Positions 35,563-47,238 of a stretch of DNA of 64,000 bases are shown one piece after another; position 1 is the stretch's first letter, and every line of letters starts with the position of its first letter. The stretch comes from Carnegiea gigantea. Its lineage: Eukaryota > Streptophyta > Magnoliopsida > Caryophyllales > Cactaceae. Location: positions 323,501 to 387,500 of the forward strand of contig JAKOGI010000576.1 of the NCBI GenBank assembly GCA_029747015.1, written 5' to 3'. A model generated the notes under the pieces. The model saw nothing but the letters and a program-made list of their open reading frames with translations, was not told the origin of the DNA and did no database searches. The position numbers and the translations under genes were made by a program.

Positions 35563-36848
35563 ATGTCTTTTTCCCACTTTGCTTAATATGAGCATGAATT
35601 GTTTTGGAGTTACTATGATAGATTAGATGCTTTTCTTGCTCATTGTGATTTTCATTTGGAAAAGTGGGAAATTTTTAACACTGAGGGTGCGAATTGTAAG
35701 ACCTGTACTCTCTTAGAGTATTGGGATTTTTGTGCTAAAAATGTTGATAAAGCTTGGGATTTTCTTGATTGTTGGCTCAGGATACTTACGAATATGAGAT
35801 TAGTTGCGCTAATTCATACATCCCTCCCCCTTGTGTCCCTGATTATGCTCCTCTTATGTGTGAAATTTGCCATTGTTCTGATCATGACAGTAATTCTTGT
35901 CCCTATTATATTTCTGATGAGGGCTTTGCTTGACTTAACAATATGATAGAGACAATGAATGAGCAACAAATTGAGTTTGTTAGTAAAATGCAGGAGTAGG
36001 ACCAATCACCTGAGATTGACCTTAGGTTTAGTTCTCCTTAACTTGATGTCAATCTGTGTGATGATAGTGCATTTTTCCCTCCTCTAGAGTCCGAACTAGA
36101 GGAAGTACTCGACTCTCCTTTGGCTACTTTACTCATAGTTGCTCCATCCTTTCCTCATACCCTTAGGGACAACACTGCGTTCGTCATGACCTTTCTTAAT
36201 ACTTCCCCTTTAGCTCAGTCGACGGAGTTTGAGGTAGGTGGGACCTTTGGTATTAGCACCAGTGTTGATTTAGATGATACTTGTTCCGAGTCAGGCGATG
36301 CTTTTATTGAGGTGCCTGATCTTCATGGGACTCCCACAGGACTTCATGTGTGGATGTTGCGGCTGCGGGGCCAGCTAGTCCAGATATTCTTGATAATATA
36401 TCCCCCAACCATCTCGATTCATTCCATGCTTCTTGTTCATGTTCACCACCCTTTCCTTTGCCTTGTGTTATGATATGTTACTTATTGATTCTCATGCGAT
36501 ACTTGATGGGAATGAGGTTGACTGTATCGAGTCTCTAGGTACCTTTAGGGGTACGTCCCCTCCCTTGATCCTTATAGTCTGTACCTAGAAGACATGCCTG
36601 GAAAAATCATATTAACTATTGCATTCGATTATTCTACTGATTTCTCCAAGGCATTTGATAAGTTTAGAAGAGCACTTGCTATCATTCCTAGATTTATGTT
36701 TGGGTGCTCTTACTTATATCCATCTGAGTTACATGCTCAGGTGTTCAATAAGCTCCTGCGAGCTTTGACGACATCCGAATTGGTAGCTTGGATCTTGAGA
36801 GATGAGGAGCGTCTGATGCTCATCGAGCCTCCCATCGCACCATTTTAG
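35563..36848 (+). pseudogene. Gag-like ORF, unit 5
   Basis: MSFSHFA then UAA at codon 8. One base is lost near 35772 (GATTGTTGG for GATTGGTTGG), and there are several later stops. The knuckle CEICHCSDHDSNSC is intact at the DNA level but out of the starting frame. The C-terminal block MPGKIILTIAFDYSTDFSK is open at 36594-36848. Confidence 0.68.
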
Positions 36849-38231
36849 CGAGGCTTAGTTTGGGTACAATCAGTACCCAACCTGGTATAATAGCTCTAAC
36901 TCTTCTCCTTTCTTTTTATTTTCTTTATTTTCTTTTGTTTAGTTGTGGATATTAGGCTGCGTAGTTGTCGATATTAGGTTGTACTTTTGTGGTGATCATT
37001 TTGAGGAGATATATGGGAATTTATTGAGCCAATTGATGGCTATGATCACCTTTTGTGTGCCTTTGTACATAGTTGTGGTTTTTTTGTGTATTTTAGTTTT
37101 TTTTTTGTACATATATATTTGTTGATGTGGTAGCTTCTAGACTCCCAATGAGGACATTGTGAGGTCTAGGTGTGGGGGCGGAGAAGCTATACTTCAATCT
37201 TTTTAAAAAGGAAAAGAGAGGAAATATTTTTTGAAAAAATATAAAAAAATAAAAAACAATTTTTTTGCTTTTGACTTGTTTTTTGGGGAGTCCTGTACTA
37301 TTTGGTCTGACTTTGATTCCTTGTACCTTAGCAATTAGCTTGTACATAAGTAAATTGTTTATGATAGATCTTTGTCCTAAGTGTGTCATTCTTGGCCTCA
37401 ATTCTAACCCTAACAGTCTGTTGTAGCTGTGTAATCCAATTCTTGTATACACTTCATCATTATCTTATAGTCTTAGTCTTCCGTGATTGACTCTCCCACC
37501 TATTTTTGACACGATTACTTTGATATTTGTCCGTATTCAAAAAAAATGAAAAAAAGGAGAAAAAGAAAAACATAAAATAAGGAATGACAAGTATCCCTTT
37601 GAGGCGTGCGCCATTGGGCGTTACCCTTTGAGGTAATACGACTTCTGGGCGTTATCCTTTTAGGCAATACTGCTACTGGGAAAGCTTACTTCCTGTGTTA
37701 ACAAGTCAATAATGTAGCATGTGTCAGTAAGGTGGGAACAAGTTTGATTTTTATAAGCTTTAGTCCTAGGATGATGACACACTTACACAACAAGCACCAG
37801 GATGGATTTCAAGTTTTGATGTACAGCAGGGTGAAAAGTTAGAGCTTTGATCTCATATATGTGGATAGAGTGCCTTGATATGTACATTTCATTTATATAC
37901 AGGCTAATATTTCTATTGCATTGGTGATTTAGTTGATTAGAATGTGTACAATTCTCCCCCTTGTACATGTTTGTGCCTTGTTTGTATATCTATTTTGTTT
38001 TCTTTGTTTTTCCTTTCTCTTTTTCTACTTATTTTCCTTTTTTAAGATTTTATGGATATATCTTTTGCAAACCCTCACGAGACCTCACAACTTGGGGGAA
38101 CCAAGGGGTTTAAAGGGGCTTATTGTATACGTTAAATGCAACAACGATACTTGTGAAAGTGAGTTAGGTTCCTAGGTCAGTTTTTCTTTTGTTTTACTCG
38201 AGGATGAGCAAAAGATTGGTGTGAGAGCATT

Positions 38232-39342
38232 TGTTAGGCGATAATTTGTTGTATTTTACGTGCTTCTTTCACCTAATTTTAGCTCGTATTATAATATAAT
38301 CTTTAGGAGTTTCACTTGTTTTATTTACTTTTGCAGGTAATAACTTCAATCGAGCAAAAACCCAGTGAAAAGGAGTGCAGACGGACAAGAAGAGCAAAAG
38401 AAGGCAAGATGTGATGACAGAAGGCCGTGCCACCGTGCCAGAGATTTTCTATTTAAGCCCCTTTTAGGCCTTTTTGTTCGGGACCTCCTCGGGCTCTCTT
38501 TAGTGACTTTTTGGGAGTGTTTAGGTTAGGATTAGTGAATAAAAATCCCATTGGGGAATTAGATTAGGATTTGTCTTTGGTTGTTTGGATTCAAACTTGT
38601 GGATTCTTAAGTTCATTCAATCAACATAAGTTTTCTTTTCTCTTGCTCTCTTTATTTTGTATGTTTATGTTCATGTTTTGCTTTATACACTTTTGTAATG
38701 TTTATAGATTATAGTTGTGAATTTGGATTGTGATTAGCCTTGTGATGGCCAATTTATTATTGTTAGACCTTTGCCCCTCTTATTCATGCTATAATTTAGG
38801 TTTTCTCTCACGCCCACCATGTGTTCGATGAAATGCTTGAAACAGGTCTTGTCCATGTTTTAGGCCAATTGACTTATGCTGAAAGGTGAGGTTGATTGTC
38901 TAGTGTGGGTCGAGTGAATGGCTGGGATTGGAACATGAAAATAGCCTCGTCGGTAGCTAGGTCAAGGGTTGTCAACCTAGTAGTATATTCGAACTAATCC
39001 CATGAAAATAGGTGGTTAGAATAACTAGACTAGCCTATTACCCTTGAGAGAGGGCTTGGGTGGCCTCAATGGTGCAACTGATCTACCTCGATTACTAGCA
39101 TAACTTGGAAAAGTGAGGGTTCAACTTGATCAACCGGTTTATCTCAGGTTCAATCATAATTGTAGTCCTTCAGTTATTTTAGTAGTTTAATTCTATTCTC
39201 TGTTCCTTCAGTTTTGCCTAACTTGAGAGGCTTTAGTTAGCTCTGGTACTTGGAAACCCAACTCTCTGTGGACGACACCCCGAGTACTCAACGATGCACC
39301 TTGCACTTGGAGTTTATAAATATTAAAACTTTTTCCCTAGCA
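38232..39342 (+). repeat. Array LTR 6
   Basis: It is 1111 bp, starts TGTTAGGCGATAA and ends CCCTAGCA. It has lost roughly 60 bp containing the GGCACGG palindromes just before TATTTAAG (38448). It is followed directly by AGCAT, the TSD that pairs with 18580-18584. Confidence 0.92.
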
Positions 39343-39347
39343 AGCAT

Positions 39348-40101
39348 GAGCTTATGTGTGCACAACATTCTTGTTACATGTTGTATGCTATATTCTAAGT
39401 GTTTATATTGGATCCATAATACTTAGTTTCCTTGGTTTGAAAGCTAAATGAGTTACATTAATTCTAAGATCACTGGACCCTGAAGTAGTACTTAAATTCT
39501 TGGACCTTGAGCCATATTTAGATTTATATAAAGATTGACTTGTACTCAAGAGACAACTTACCTAGTTATGTATCCCTTATGTCATGAGCTAAACATATTG
39601 GGCTGCTAGACTTTGAAGTATGGACTTTTTACATAAACCAGTAAAGTGTACTTTGTAATATGTTTGAGTTAGTTGATAGCCTGAAAGATTGAGTAAGTTT
39701 GTAAGTGGTGATCTTAAATTGAACTTTGAGTTGTACTAAAAGTACCCTAACCTTGACATGCTTCCAAATTGTCTAACACTTAACTAAATAGTGAAGGTCC
39801 TTTACTTGGATCATCATTATATAGTATAGATGTGCTTGTATGAGCTTAGTTGATCGAATGATAATTGAACTACTTAAGATTTGTTCCTAAGTAAGAGACA
39901 TGTTTGATCATATTTATTAAACTAAAGAAGCCAAGTGATATCATGACATTGTTTACCCATGTAGCTTTGATGTATATGCCTTGTTATATCTATATAAAGT
40001 GAGACAAATCTTATTTTAACATGCATATATATCTAGATATGATGAGCACATTGACAATTTGAGTCCTGTATGAATTAGCTGCTTTAAAGTGCTTTAAGTG
40101 C

Positions 40102-40177
<76 letters not shown>

Positions 40178-40226
40178 ATAGACACACACACACACACACA
40201 CATACATATATATATGTATGTATGTA

Positions 40227-40261
<35 letters not shown>

Positions 40262-40294
40262 GTATGTATGTATGTATGTGTGTGTGTATATATA

Positions 40295-40392
<98 letters not shown>

Positions 40393-41979
40393 TTTAAGGC
40401 ATATATGATTATAGGTGTTTAGTTGCTTGAATCTCACTTATATACTGGACTAAACATAAGTAAGTAGCATATCAAGTTCCTAAGTCACTATATGCTTAGA
40501 GCGTCGAAGCTATTATTCAATCACCCTGAACTAATTCTATCAAGGTCCTTGACAAGCATGTGAATAAACCACCTTGATCAATGTCCTAAAAAGTCGACAA
40601 CTTGAAAAGCGCTTTGAATGAATTTTCTGACACATTGATCGATTTTATTAAATTTGGGAATTATGTATCATTGCATAATTATTAAGAATATGGAAAACAT
40701 GCATTTTCATATTGGCATAGTATAGCACAAATTAATACTTGGATGTGTTCATGTTCATCTATAATTTGGTTATGCTATTTGCCTTTAAACAATATTGTAT
40801 TGCCTAATGTGCTTAGTTAGATTAATTAAATTAATCCTAATTTAATTAATCATCTTGAGAATTAATGCATGCTTAATGTTAGAAGAGCAAGATTAGTTTT
40901 GGGGATCACTAACATGTTAGCTGGTGTTTTATAGAAGTAAAGAAAACAAATTCAAATACATTTCACTTTGAGAAAAAGCAGGTTTTTGTAAAAACAACTT
41001 GCATTTAAATTACCTTAAATGGAAGTTGTTGACATGAACACCTTAGATAGAGTTTTCTTACCTTATCAAATGAAGAAAACAATCATTAGGACACTTAACA
41101 ACGGTTGAAAGCTTGTCTCCTAGAGCTAAAAAAAAGCAAACTTGAAGTTGTAGATCTTGAGATAATAAGCAACAAAAGACAACCGTCAAGGCCCTTAAAC
41201 CACCAACTAGCTGTTGGAGAGAAGTTTCAACTGTATATTCTAGAGGTTCCAATGGCTACTTCCTTCTACTCCAATGTTCCTATTAAAGAGTGAAAATCAT
41301 AAATGGAAGACTACGCTGAAGATTAAAATGTGGAACACTTAAGCACATGTAAAGAAATATTCTAAGTATTCTCACTCGTATTCTCAAGAGATCACATTAA
41401 AAATCACTATAATCTTTGTACACACATTTGAGATTTCTTATGAGGAAAAAGAGTGGTGGGAGAATTATGCTTGTCAGCAAGAGCATTGGCTTGGAAAGCT
41501 ATCCTACCCAAGAAGGGTCTTAGGTGAAATCACTCCAAGTGTTGACTTGAAGGGTGTTCTATGTGACACAAGAGAGTTGGGAGAATCTTGATTGTACACA
41601 AGAGGCTTGACTATGAGAGTCATCTTTCCTAAGTGGGGACTTAGGATAATCACTCCAAGAGGTTCTTAGAGGGCATGTTGTTGACAAGGTTCTTGGATGG
41701 ACACTATATGTAGTTTGAGGAGATTAATGCAAGTTGGTTGAATCTTGAGGAAGGTTGTTTAGGTAGGGCGTAACAAGTTGACGGGTGAACTTTGTAGACA
41801 AACTCCGTGTGCCTTCCACTCTACTTTACTTTTCTCTACTCACCTTCCTTGATTCATTATTCTAGTGTCCTTAAACTGCAATCTTATATTCTATAGTGTG
41901 TCAAAGTTTAAGTTTATAATTTTTTGCTATTACTCGATTCACTCCCTTTAGGGTGAGCTAGCCTACCTTAGGACCAATA
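39348..41979 (+). mobile_element. Probable copia-type LTR disrupted by the array
   Basis: The tail ATTACTCGATTCACTCCC...AGCCTACCTTAGGACCAATA (41934-41979) resembles the 3' ends of plant copia LTRs. The possible 5' end, TGTTAGTAACC, lies at 18559, left of the array. Candidate TSDs are ATGTT (18554-18558) and ATGAT (41980-41984), one mismatch. If correct, the array landed 26 bp inside this LTR. No copia coding region follows, so it would be solo. Confidence 0.35.
40102..40389. repeat. Compound (TA)n/(CA)n/(TG)n microsatellite with palindromic centre
   Basis: Nearly 290 bp of TA dinucleotides with an inner (CA)n tract (about 40182-40203) facing a (TG)n tract (about 40228-40247). The centre CATACATATATATATGTATG (40201-40220) is a perfect palindrome, so the flanking CA and TG runs can pair as a hairpin. 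Open frames through it are low-complexity artefacts. Confidence 0.95.
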
Positions 41980-42764
41980 ATGATTAAATGTGGAATGTAC
42001 TTGGATGTAAACTTGCTGAAATAGTCATTTGATTTGGTTCAGATCAACTTGAGTTTAGAATTCAAATTAGGCTAGCCTGTTTTAGTCACAAGGTTAGGTA
42101 CAAATCTAAGTCATTTGAATTTTGAGGTTTAAGTCAACTTTACTAAATTTGCTTGCGTCTAGGAGATCATGTTGCTCTATAAAGATTACAAGGCACAAGA
42201 TCAAAAATCATTTACCTCAAGGATTTCTTTCAGAAGCGAACAATGAGCACATCAAGTTTATAACGTCCACTATAGAAACCAAACAAATTTACCTTGATTG
42301 AAACTCAAGCTGCCATTTCATTTAAGTACATCAATTGGAGAGAGAATTTTATTTGAAAAAAAATTCAGTGAGGGTCATGTGTAATTGGTTCCCAATTTGT
42401 GGCTGAAATTTATATGAATGTGGCCTTACCTCTTAGTTTGTCAACGTCAAAATTGTCTAAAATGTACTGCTGTAATTTTTACATGCCATGTTCAAAGCTT
42501 TGTATACTTATAAAAAATTTACTCTTAAGTATCTTGTAATTTGTGGGAACTATGTTTGGGAGATATTGATTTGAGAATACATTATAGGGTGCATAGTATT
42601 TTCAGTAAATAATTAAGGGGGCATTTTCAACTAAATAACTTCTTAATTTCGAGCAAATTTAGACAGGAAGCATATTTGACATATAGAATACCAATTTTGT
42701 TATCACTTTATTGATTAAGCCTAATGGTTACTTTTTTTCTTATTTAAGGGATGAATCTATTCTC
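40390..42764. other. No gene seen
   Basis: Apart from the copia-like LTR tail above, this stretch contains only short frames with no recognisable motif. Confidence 0.4.
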
Positions 42765-42785
42765 CCTCTCTCTCTCTCTCTCTCT
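42765..42785. repeat. (CT)n microsatellite
   Basis: About ten CT units followed by a pyrimidine-rich stretch and an ATGGCGATGG at 42895. It could mark a decayed 5' UTR, but the frame after the ATG closes after 22 codons and I do not recognise it. Confidence 0.85.
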
Positions 42786-43810
42786 TAACCCGTGGTCTTG
42801 TTGTCTTCATTTTTCATCAGTTCATTCTTTCTCTTCTAGCTACTGCTACCCCTTTCTACTTCATTCTCTTCTGGATGTGAAAGTGTCTTGATCAATGGCG
42901 ATGGTTAGCATGGAGGGGTCAGTTCAGGTTCCCCAAAGCTCAATCGGCTCTCTCCCCTGGTAGTTGCCCTGCTTCGAAGGGGTGCATCAGATTGGCTTTC
43001 TCAAAGCTTATGGTTTTGTGGAGTTAGGTGATAGATTGGGTTAGAGATTCAATTTCATAGTCGCTAGGACATTTTAAAGAAAATGTACACAACCATAGGT
43101 TTATAGAAAATTTTCAATTCCTAATATCAACCAAATCCTTAAGCTGAAGGGATAGCTTAGGGACATAGGATTTAGTTTTTGAGAAGAAAAAGATCTTTTC
43201 AGAAAATTATAATTTTGAATGTCCTAAATAGAAATGATTCAAAATGACTCCATGACTACGAACCATGAGAATGGATCCGAAGGTGGAGGTAATCTAATGG
43301 ATGGTGAAAACCACTATTAGATCTTCTAGTTCAAAAGAAGCCTCTACTAGAAATGAATGTATTAAATCTTCAAAATTTTCAGCTTCATTCGAAAGGCATT
43401 TATCATGACTCTAATCTTATCTTATTTAGTAGAATAAATATTAATAAATTGTTTGTTAACTCCTTATTAGCAACCATCTTAATGACGAAAAGATATGATA
43501 CAAAATGATAAATTTGGAGATCACTTTATTTTTAGTTTTATTTTATGGCGAATGAATATTAAACAAGTAGTTATAGAGGCTCAAAGAGAAGCATGATTAT
43601 AAGTAAAAGAACTAAAGAAAGCTTCAGGCAAATTATTTTCATTTGTTTATGGTCCTCACGACCTATCTCGATATGAGTACAGTGGTAAAGCAATGAGTAC
43701 TTGCTTTCTTCCTTCCTAATGTGCTACTGTAGGATGAAGGCTAGTCCAATTTCAAAAAAGTTTGAGGGAAGATTTTAATAGAGTTTTGTTTCCTTGAAGT
43801 ATTTTCATGA

Positions 43811-43814
<4 letters not shown>

Positions 43815-43864
<50 letters not shown>
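43815..43864. repeat. (GA)n microsatellite
   Basis: About 50 bp of uninterrupted AG units. Confidence 0.95.
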
Positions 43865-43868
<4 letters not shown>

Positions 43869-44698
43869 GAGAAGGAAAGTCTCTCCTAGGTATAGGGTAG
43901 AGAAAAATATACAGTTTCCTCTAGGTGAAAGATACTTTAGCAAAAAATGTGGAGTTTTCCTTTGGTTATAAGATGTATAAACAAAGAGAAAGAAGACTCC
44001 CTTTTTATAACACTCGTAAGGCAACCTCACTAAGGAAATTATAAATCAAAAGCTAAAAGTCAAATCATTTTATTCATTAAATTTCCAAGACAAGGTAAGC
44101 AATGCTTGATAGCCACAAATGATGCTAAAAGCCTATTAGTCAGCTCAGCTGTAGTAATCCCACAAATAATAACATATAGGATTTATGAAGTGGGGAGCAA
44201 GGCAGGACCCAATGACCTGCACTATTGTAGACCCTAACATTAGCTACTAGGCAAGTTAAACTTTTGTTGGGTCTTAACAGCTGTGTTTATCATGCTGCCA
44301 GTCCTTTTGTTTCTACCATAAGTGAATTGTTTGTGAGATTTTGAACACGAGGCAATGCTTTACCCCATTGGTTACTATCTTACTCACTCATTTTCAACAT
44401 CTTGGGTTCAAGTCCCCATGTTAGCATATCGCATAAACCCCAAAGTTTTTGCCTTTTTGAAATTATTTCTAGAACTTTTGAATTTTCTAATGCTTTTATA
44501 AGTCTTTTAGGGGTTTTTTTAATGTGAGAATATATTTTATTTACAAACTAACTATTATAAGTTCAAGTATAATGTTGCTTTACCCTTAGTGAGTTAGCTA
44601 ATTATCACATTCGGGCAACAATGCATAGGACATGCAGGCATGTGGCCATCTGAAATCTCGTAGGCACTAATTTAGTAATAATAGGAGCCCCTACTTTG
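43865..44698. other. No gene seen
   Basis: AT-rich DNA. A pol III B-box-like GGTTCAAGTCC lies near 44405, but no tRNA fold surrounds it. Confidence 0.4.
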
Positions 44699-45280
44699 TG
44701 TCACGGACCGTGTTTTCAGAGAATTCTACAATGTCCCGAAATCTTTTAGAATAGTCTGGAACCTTCTGGAATACGCTAGAATGTTCTAAAATCTTATGGA
44801 GTACTCTAGAATTATCTAGACTATTCTCGAAGTTTCTAGAGTATCTAAGACCTTGTGGAGAGTCCCAGATCCTTCTAGGCTATACTAGAATATTCTAGAC
44901 TACTCTCTAGAATATTCCACACTATTTTACATGTAGGATGTTTGTATAGAATATTTTGAAAGAGTAATAATAGCCGTAGGATCGAATAGATCTCCACCAT
45001 CTATTGAGGAAGTGGATGCGCATATAAACCACCAAGGGGCTCATTTGCAAGTAAGCCATTAAAAGCATCCAAGTGCAATACAAAGTAGTCTTCCAAACTC
45101 TTTCTCTCTCTAATTTCTCTCTCTAAGTTCTCCTAGAGAGAGAGTGTGTGTGTGCTGACTTAACTTCTTAAGCCTAAGTAAAGCATCCTTTAAGGCTTAC
45201 TAGCAAACAAAGCAAGAGTTCTACGCAAAGTTTGCTAGGCCGCACGGGTCTAAGTTTAAGCGAATTATCAACCCGTGATA
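44699..45280 (+). repeat. 5' LTR of the TR-GAG element
   Basis: Ends TGTCACGG...CCGTGATA (terminal C to T). It carries repeated TCTAGAAT/TTCTAGA words and CATATAAA at 45021-45028 as the likely TATA box. One perfect heat-shock element remains at 44759-44771; others are eroded. Confidence 0.9.
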
Positions 45281-45281
45281 G

Positions 45282-45296
45282 TTGGTATTAGAGTAA
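45282..45296 (+). other. Primer-binding site, decayed tRNA-Met type
   Basis: TTGGTATTAGAGTAA lies just inside the 5' LTR, where TGGTATCAGAGC is expected. The C to T change is typical of methylated-cytosine decay. Confidence 0.75.
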
Positions 45297-45314
45297 GTTT
45301 TGAGTTAGGAGATC

Positions 45315-47079
45315 ATGGCTTCAAGCATGATTGATGCCAACCCTTAACAAGGTGGCAACAAGGACAAGGACAAGAATGAGGACGTGGTGCGCCTTGTCAA
45401 AGAGCGGCTTGCAGAGATTAACAGCACCATATCGGCCTTAACGGGTAGGGCAGATGACATGGATCGAAGGGCTCGAGTCCGAGGGGGACATAGAAGAGTT
45501 TTGTGGGGAGATGCAAACAGCTATGACCTCCATGGTGGCCGAATTTAAGGGGGAGATCCAAGTCTTTCGAGCACTGGAGGTAGCCAAGGATGACAAACTC
45601 TAAGCTTGCAAGGCCGAGGTTGAGGCTTGTAAGACCGAGATCGAGGCGTATAAGGCTATGGTCGAGCCTTTGGAGGCACAGATCAAGGTGTGCATGGCTG
45701 CGGTGGCCAATGATGGAGTCGTCCAAGTGTCCACCGCTCCAAATGGGGGTGCACTAAGACCTCCTGCATTCCACGGGGCTAGGAGTGCAAGGGAGATCGG
45801 TAACTTCCTATGGGGACTCGAAGCCTTCTTCAGGGCGATGAGTATCGAGGATGATGCTCAAAAGGTGAGTAACGCTGGCCTCTCGCCAAAAGACATTGCT
45901 CTTGTCTGGTGGCGTTGTAGGTGTGACGACGTCCGTGCAGGATCCGATCCCATTACCACTTGGGATGGATTTAAGAAGGAACTCAAGGAATAATTCTATC
46001 CTAAGGATGCAGAGCGAGAAGCAAGGGCTAAGGTTAGACACCTTGAATATAAGGAGGATCACATCAAAGAGTATGTAAAGGAGTTCCAAGAACTCCTCTT
46101 GGAAATCCCAACCATGGGGGAGCAAGACGTCCTGTTTTGCTTTGTCGATGACCTAAATAATTGGGCCCAGATGGAACTTGAGAGGTATAGGGTGCGAAAC
46201 CTCGCCTCCACTGTTGCCACCATCGAGTGCTTAGTTGACTTCAAGAGAGACTCCTCAAAGCTACAAGATAAGAAGAACCATGATGATAGTGACAGTGATG
46301 AAGACTGGGATAAGTCTCCCATGAGGGACAAGCCAACAGTCTTCAAGGACAAGGGAAGAGACATGAATGATGAGACACCGAGGAAATACTGATGCTTCTT
46401 GTGCAATGGGCCTCATCAGGTTTTCGAGTGCCTGAAGCATGGGAAACTTGCTGCGCTTGTGATAGAAGAGGAGAGGCGTGAAGGGAAAACAAGTACTGCC
46501 TTGATATTGCTCCTAAGTGCCATCCAATCTAAGGTGAAGGAGCAAGCCGGTGGCCACATGTTTGTAGAGACTGATGTTGGAGGTAAGAAACTCCAAGCTA
46601 TGGTGAACACGGGAGCAGACAATGTGTACATGGTGAAAAAACTTAGTAATAAGATCAGTATGCCTTACAAAAAAGGGAAATGCTATGTGAAGGGAGTTAA
46701 CGCAGAGAGCCTTCCAATCCATGGAGTTGCTCACAGTACGGACATCTAAGTTGGACCATAGAGAGGTAAGGTTGACATAACCATCCCTCTTCTTGATGAT
46801 TAGAAGTTCTATCAGGGAATGGACTTCCTCGATAAGGCGAAAGCCATCATAGTTCCCCATGCTAGCACCTCGTTCATCATGGACAATGGGCAAGCTTATG
46901 TAATACCCATAAGATGGGAAGCTGAGAAGAAAAGGGTGCTACCTGCCCTTCGATTCACGAAGAGTAAGGAGGTAGGTCACCTATCCGCCCTTAAAAGGGA
47001 TGAAGGACCTACGAGTGTCTTACCCCTGACATCGCCTGAGAAGCTAGCACAAGGAGGGAACGTGCCAGTACGAGAATAG
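45315..47079 (+). pseudogene. Gag-protease ORF of the TR-GAG element, with several stops
   Basis: Starts MASSMIDANP then UAA. The gag domain is legible from RPPAFHGARSAREIGNFLWG (about 45760) through WWRCRCDDV to the HLEYKEDHIKEYVKEFQELL region. The zinc knuckle CFLCNGPHQVFEC (C-x2-C-x3-H-x4-C) is at about 46392. The retropepsin site reads MVNTGADNVYM with Asn (46606-46608) where catalytic Asp is required. The GMDFLDKAKA flap-region motif is near 46820. In-frame stops lie at about 45342, 45990, 46390, 46747 and 46800. Most changes are explained by C to T or G to A. No pol follows. Confidence 0.85.
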
Positions 47080-47225
47080 GATGCAAGCAAGCAAAAGATC
47101 GATGTACCGAGTAGTTAGCCACGAAATGTCAACCGAACTAAGTAGGAAGGACACCTCCTAGGGATAAGGCAACTCAAGGGCCAAGCATACGAAGACCCAA
47201 AGTCAACGGGGACGTTGCCTGATTA

Positions 47226-47238
47226 GGCGGGGGAGAAT
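47226..47238 (+). other. Polypurine tract of the TR-GAG element
   Basis: AGGCGGGGGAGAA lies directly before TGTCACGG of the 3' LTR, where plus-strand priming occurs. Confidence 0.85.

Larger units (their letters stand above)
18585..39342 (+). mobile_element. 20.8-kb concatemer of a non-autonomous Ty3 LTR element
   Basis: Six LTRs and five internal domains alternate head to tail. LTR ends are TGTTAGG...CCTAACA. Each internal domain begins with the tRNA-Asp primer site and, except the fourth, ends with a purine tract of the form GGTGTGGGGGTATT. The only 5-bp duplication is AGCAT at 18580-18584 and 39343-39347, outside the first and last LTR. No reverse transcriptase, RNase H or integrase is encoded, so mobility needed a helper. 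The Asp primer and layout suggest an Athila/Tat-related non-autonomous derivative (inference). Confidence 0.92.

Noticed and set aside
40011..40437. Open frames of Tyr/Ile and His/Thr repeats
   Set aside because: Pure translation of the TA/CA/TG microsatellite.
44345..44470. Possible tRNA-derived SINE around GGTTCAAGTCC near 44405
   Set aside because: The A box is unconvincing, there is no poly(A) tail or flanking duplication, and no second copy in the window.
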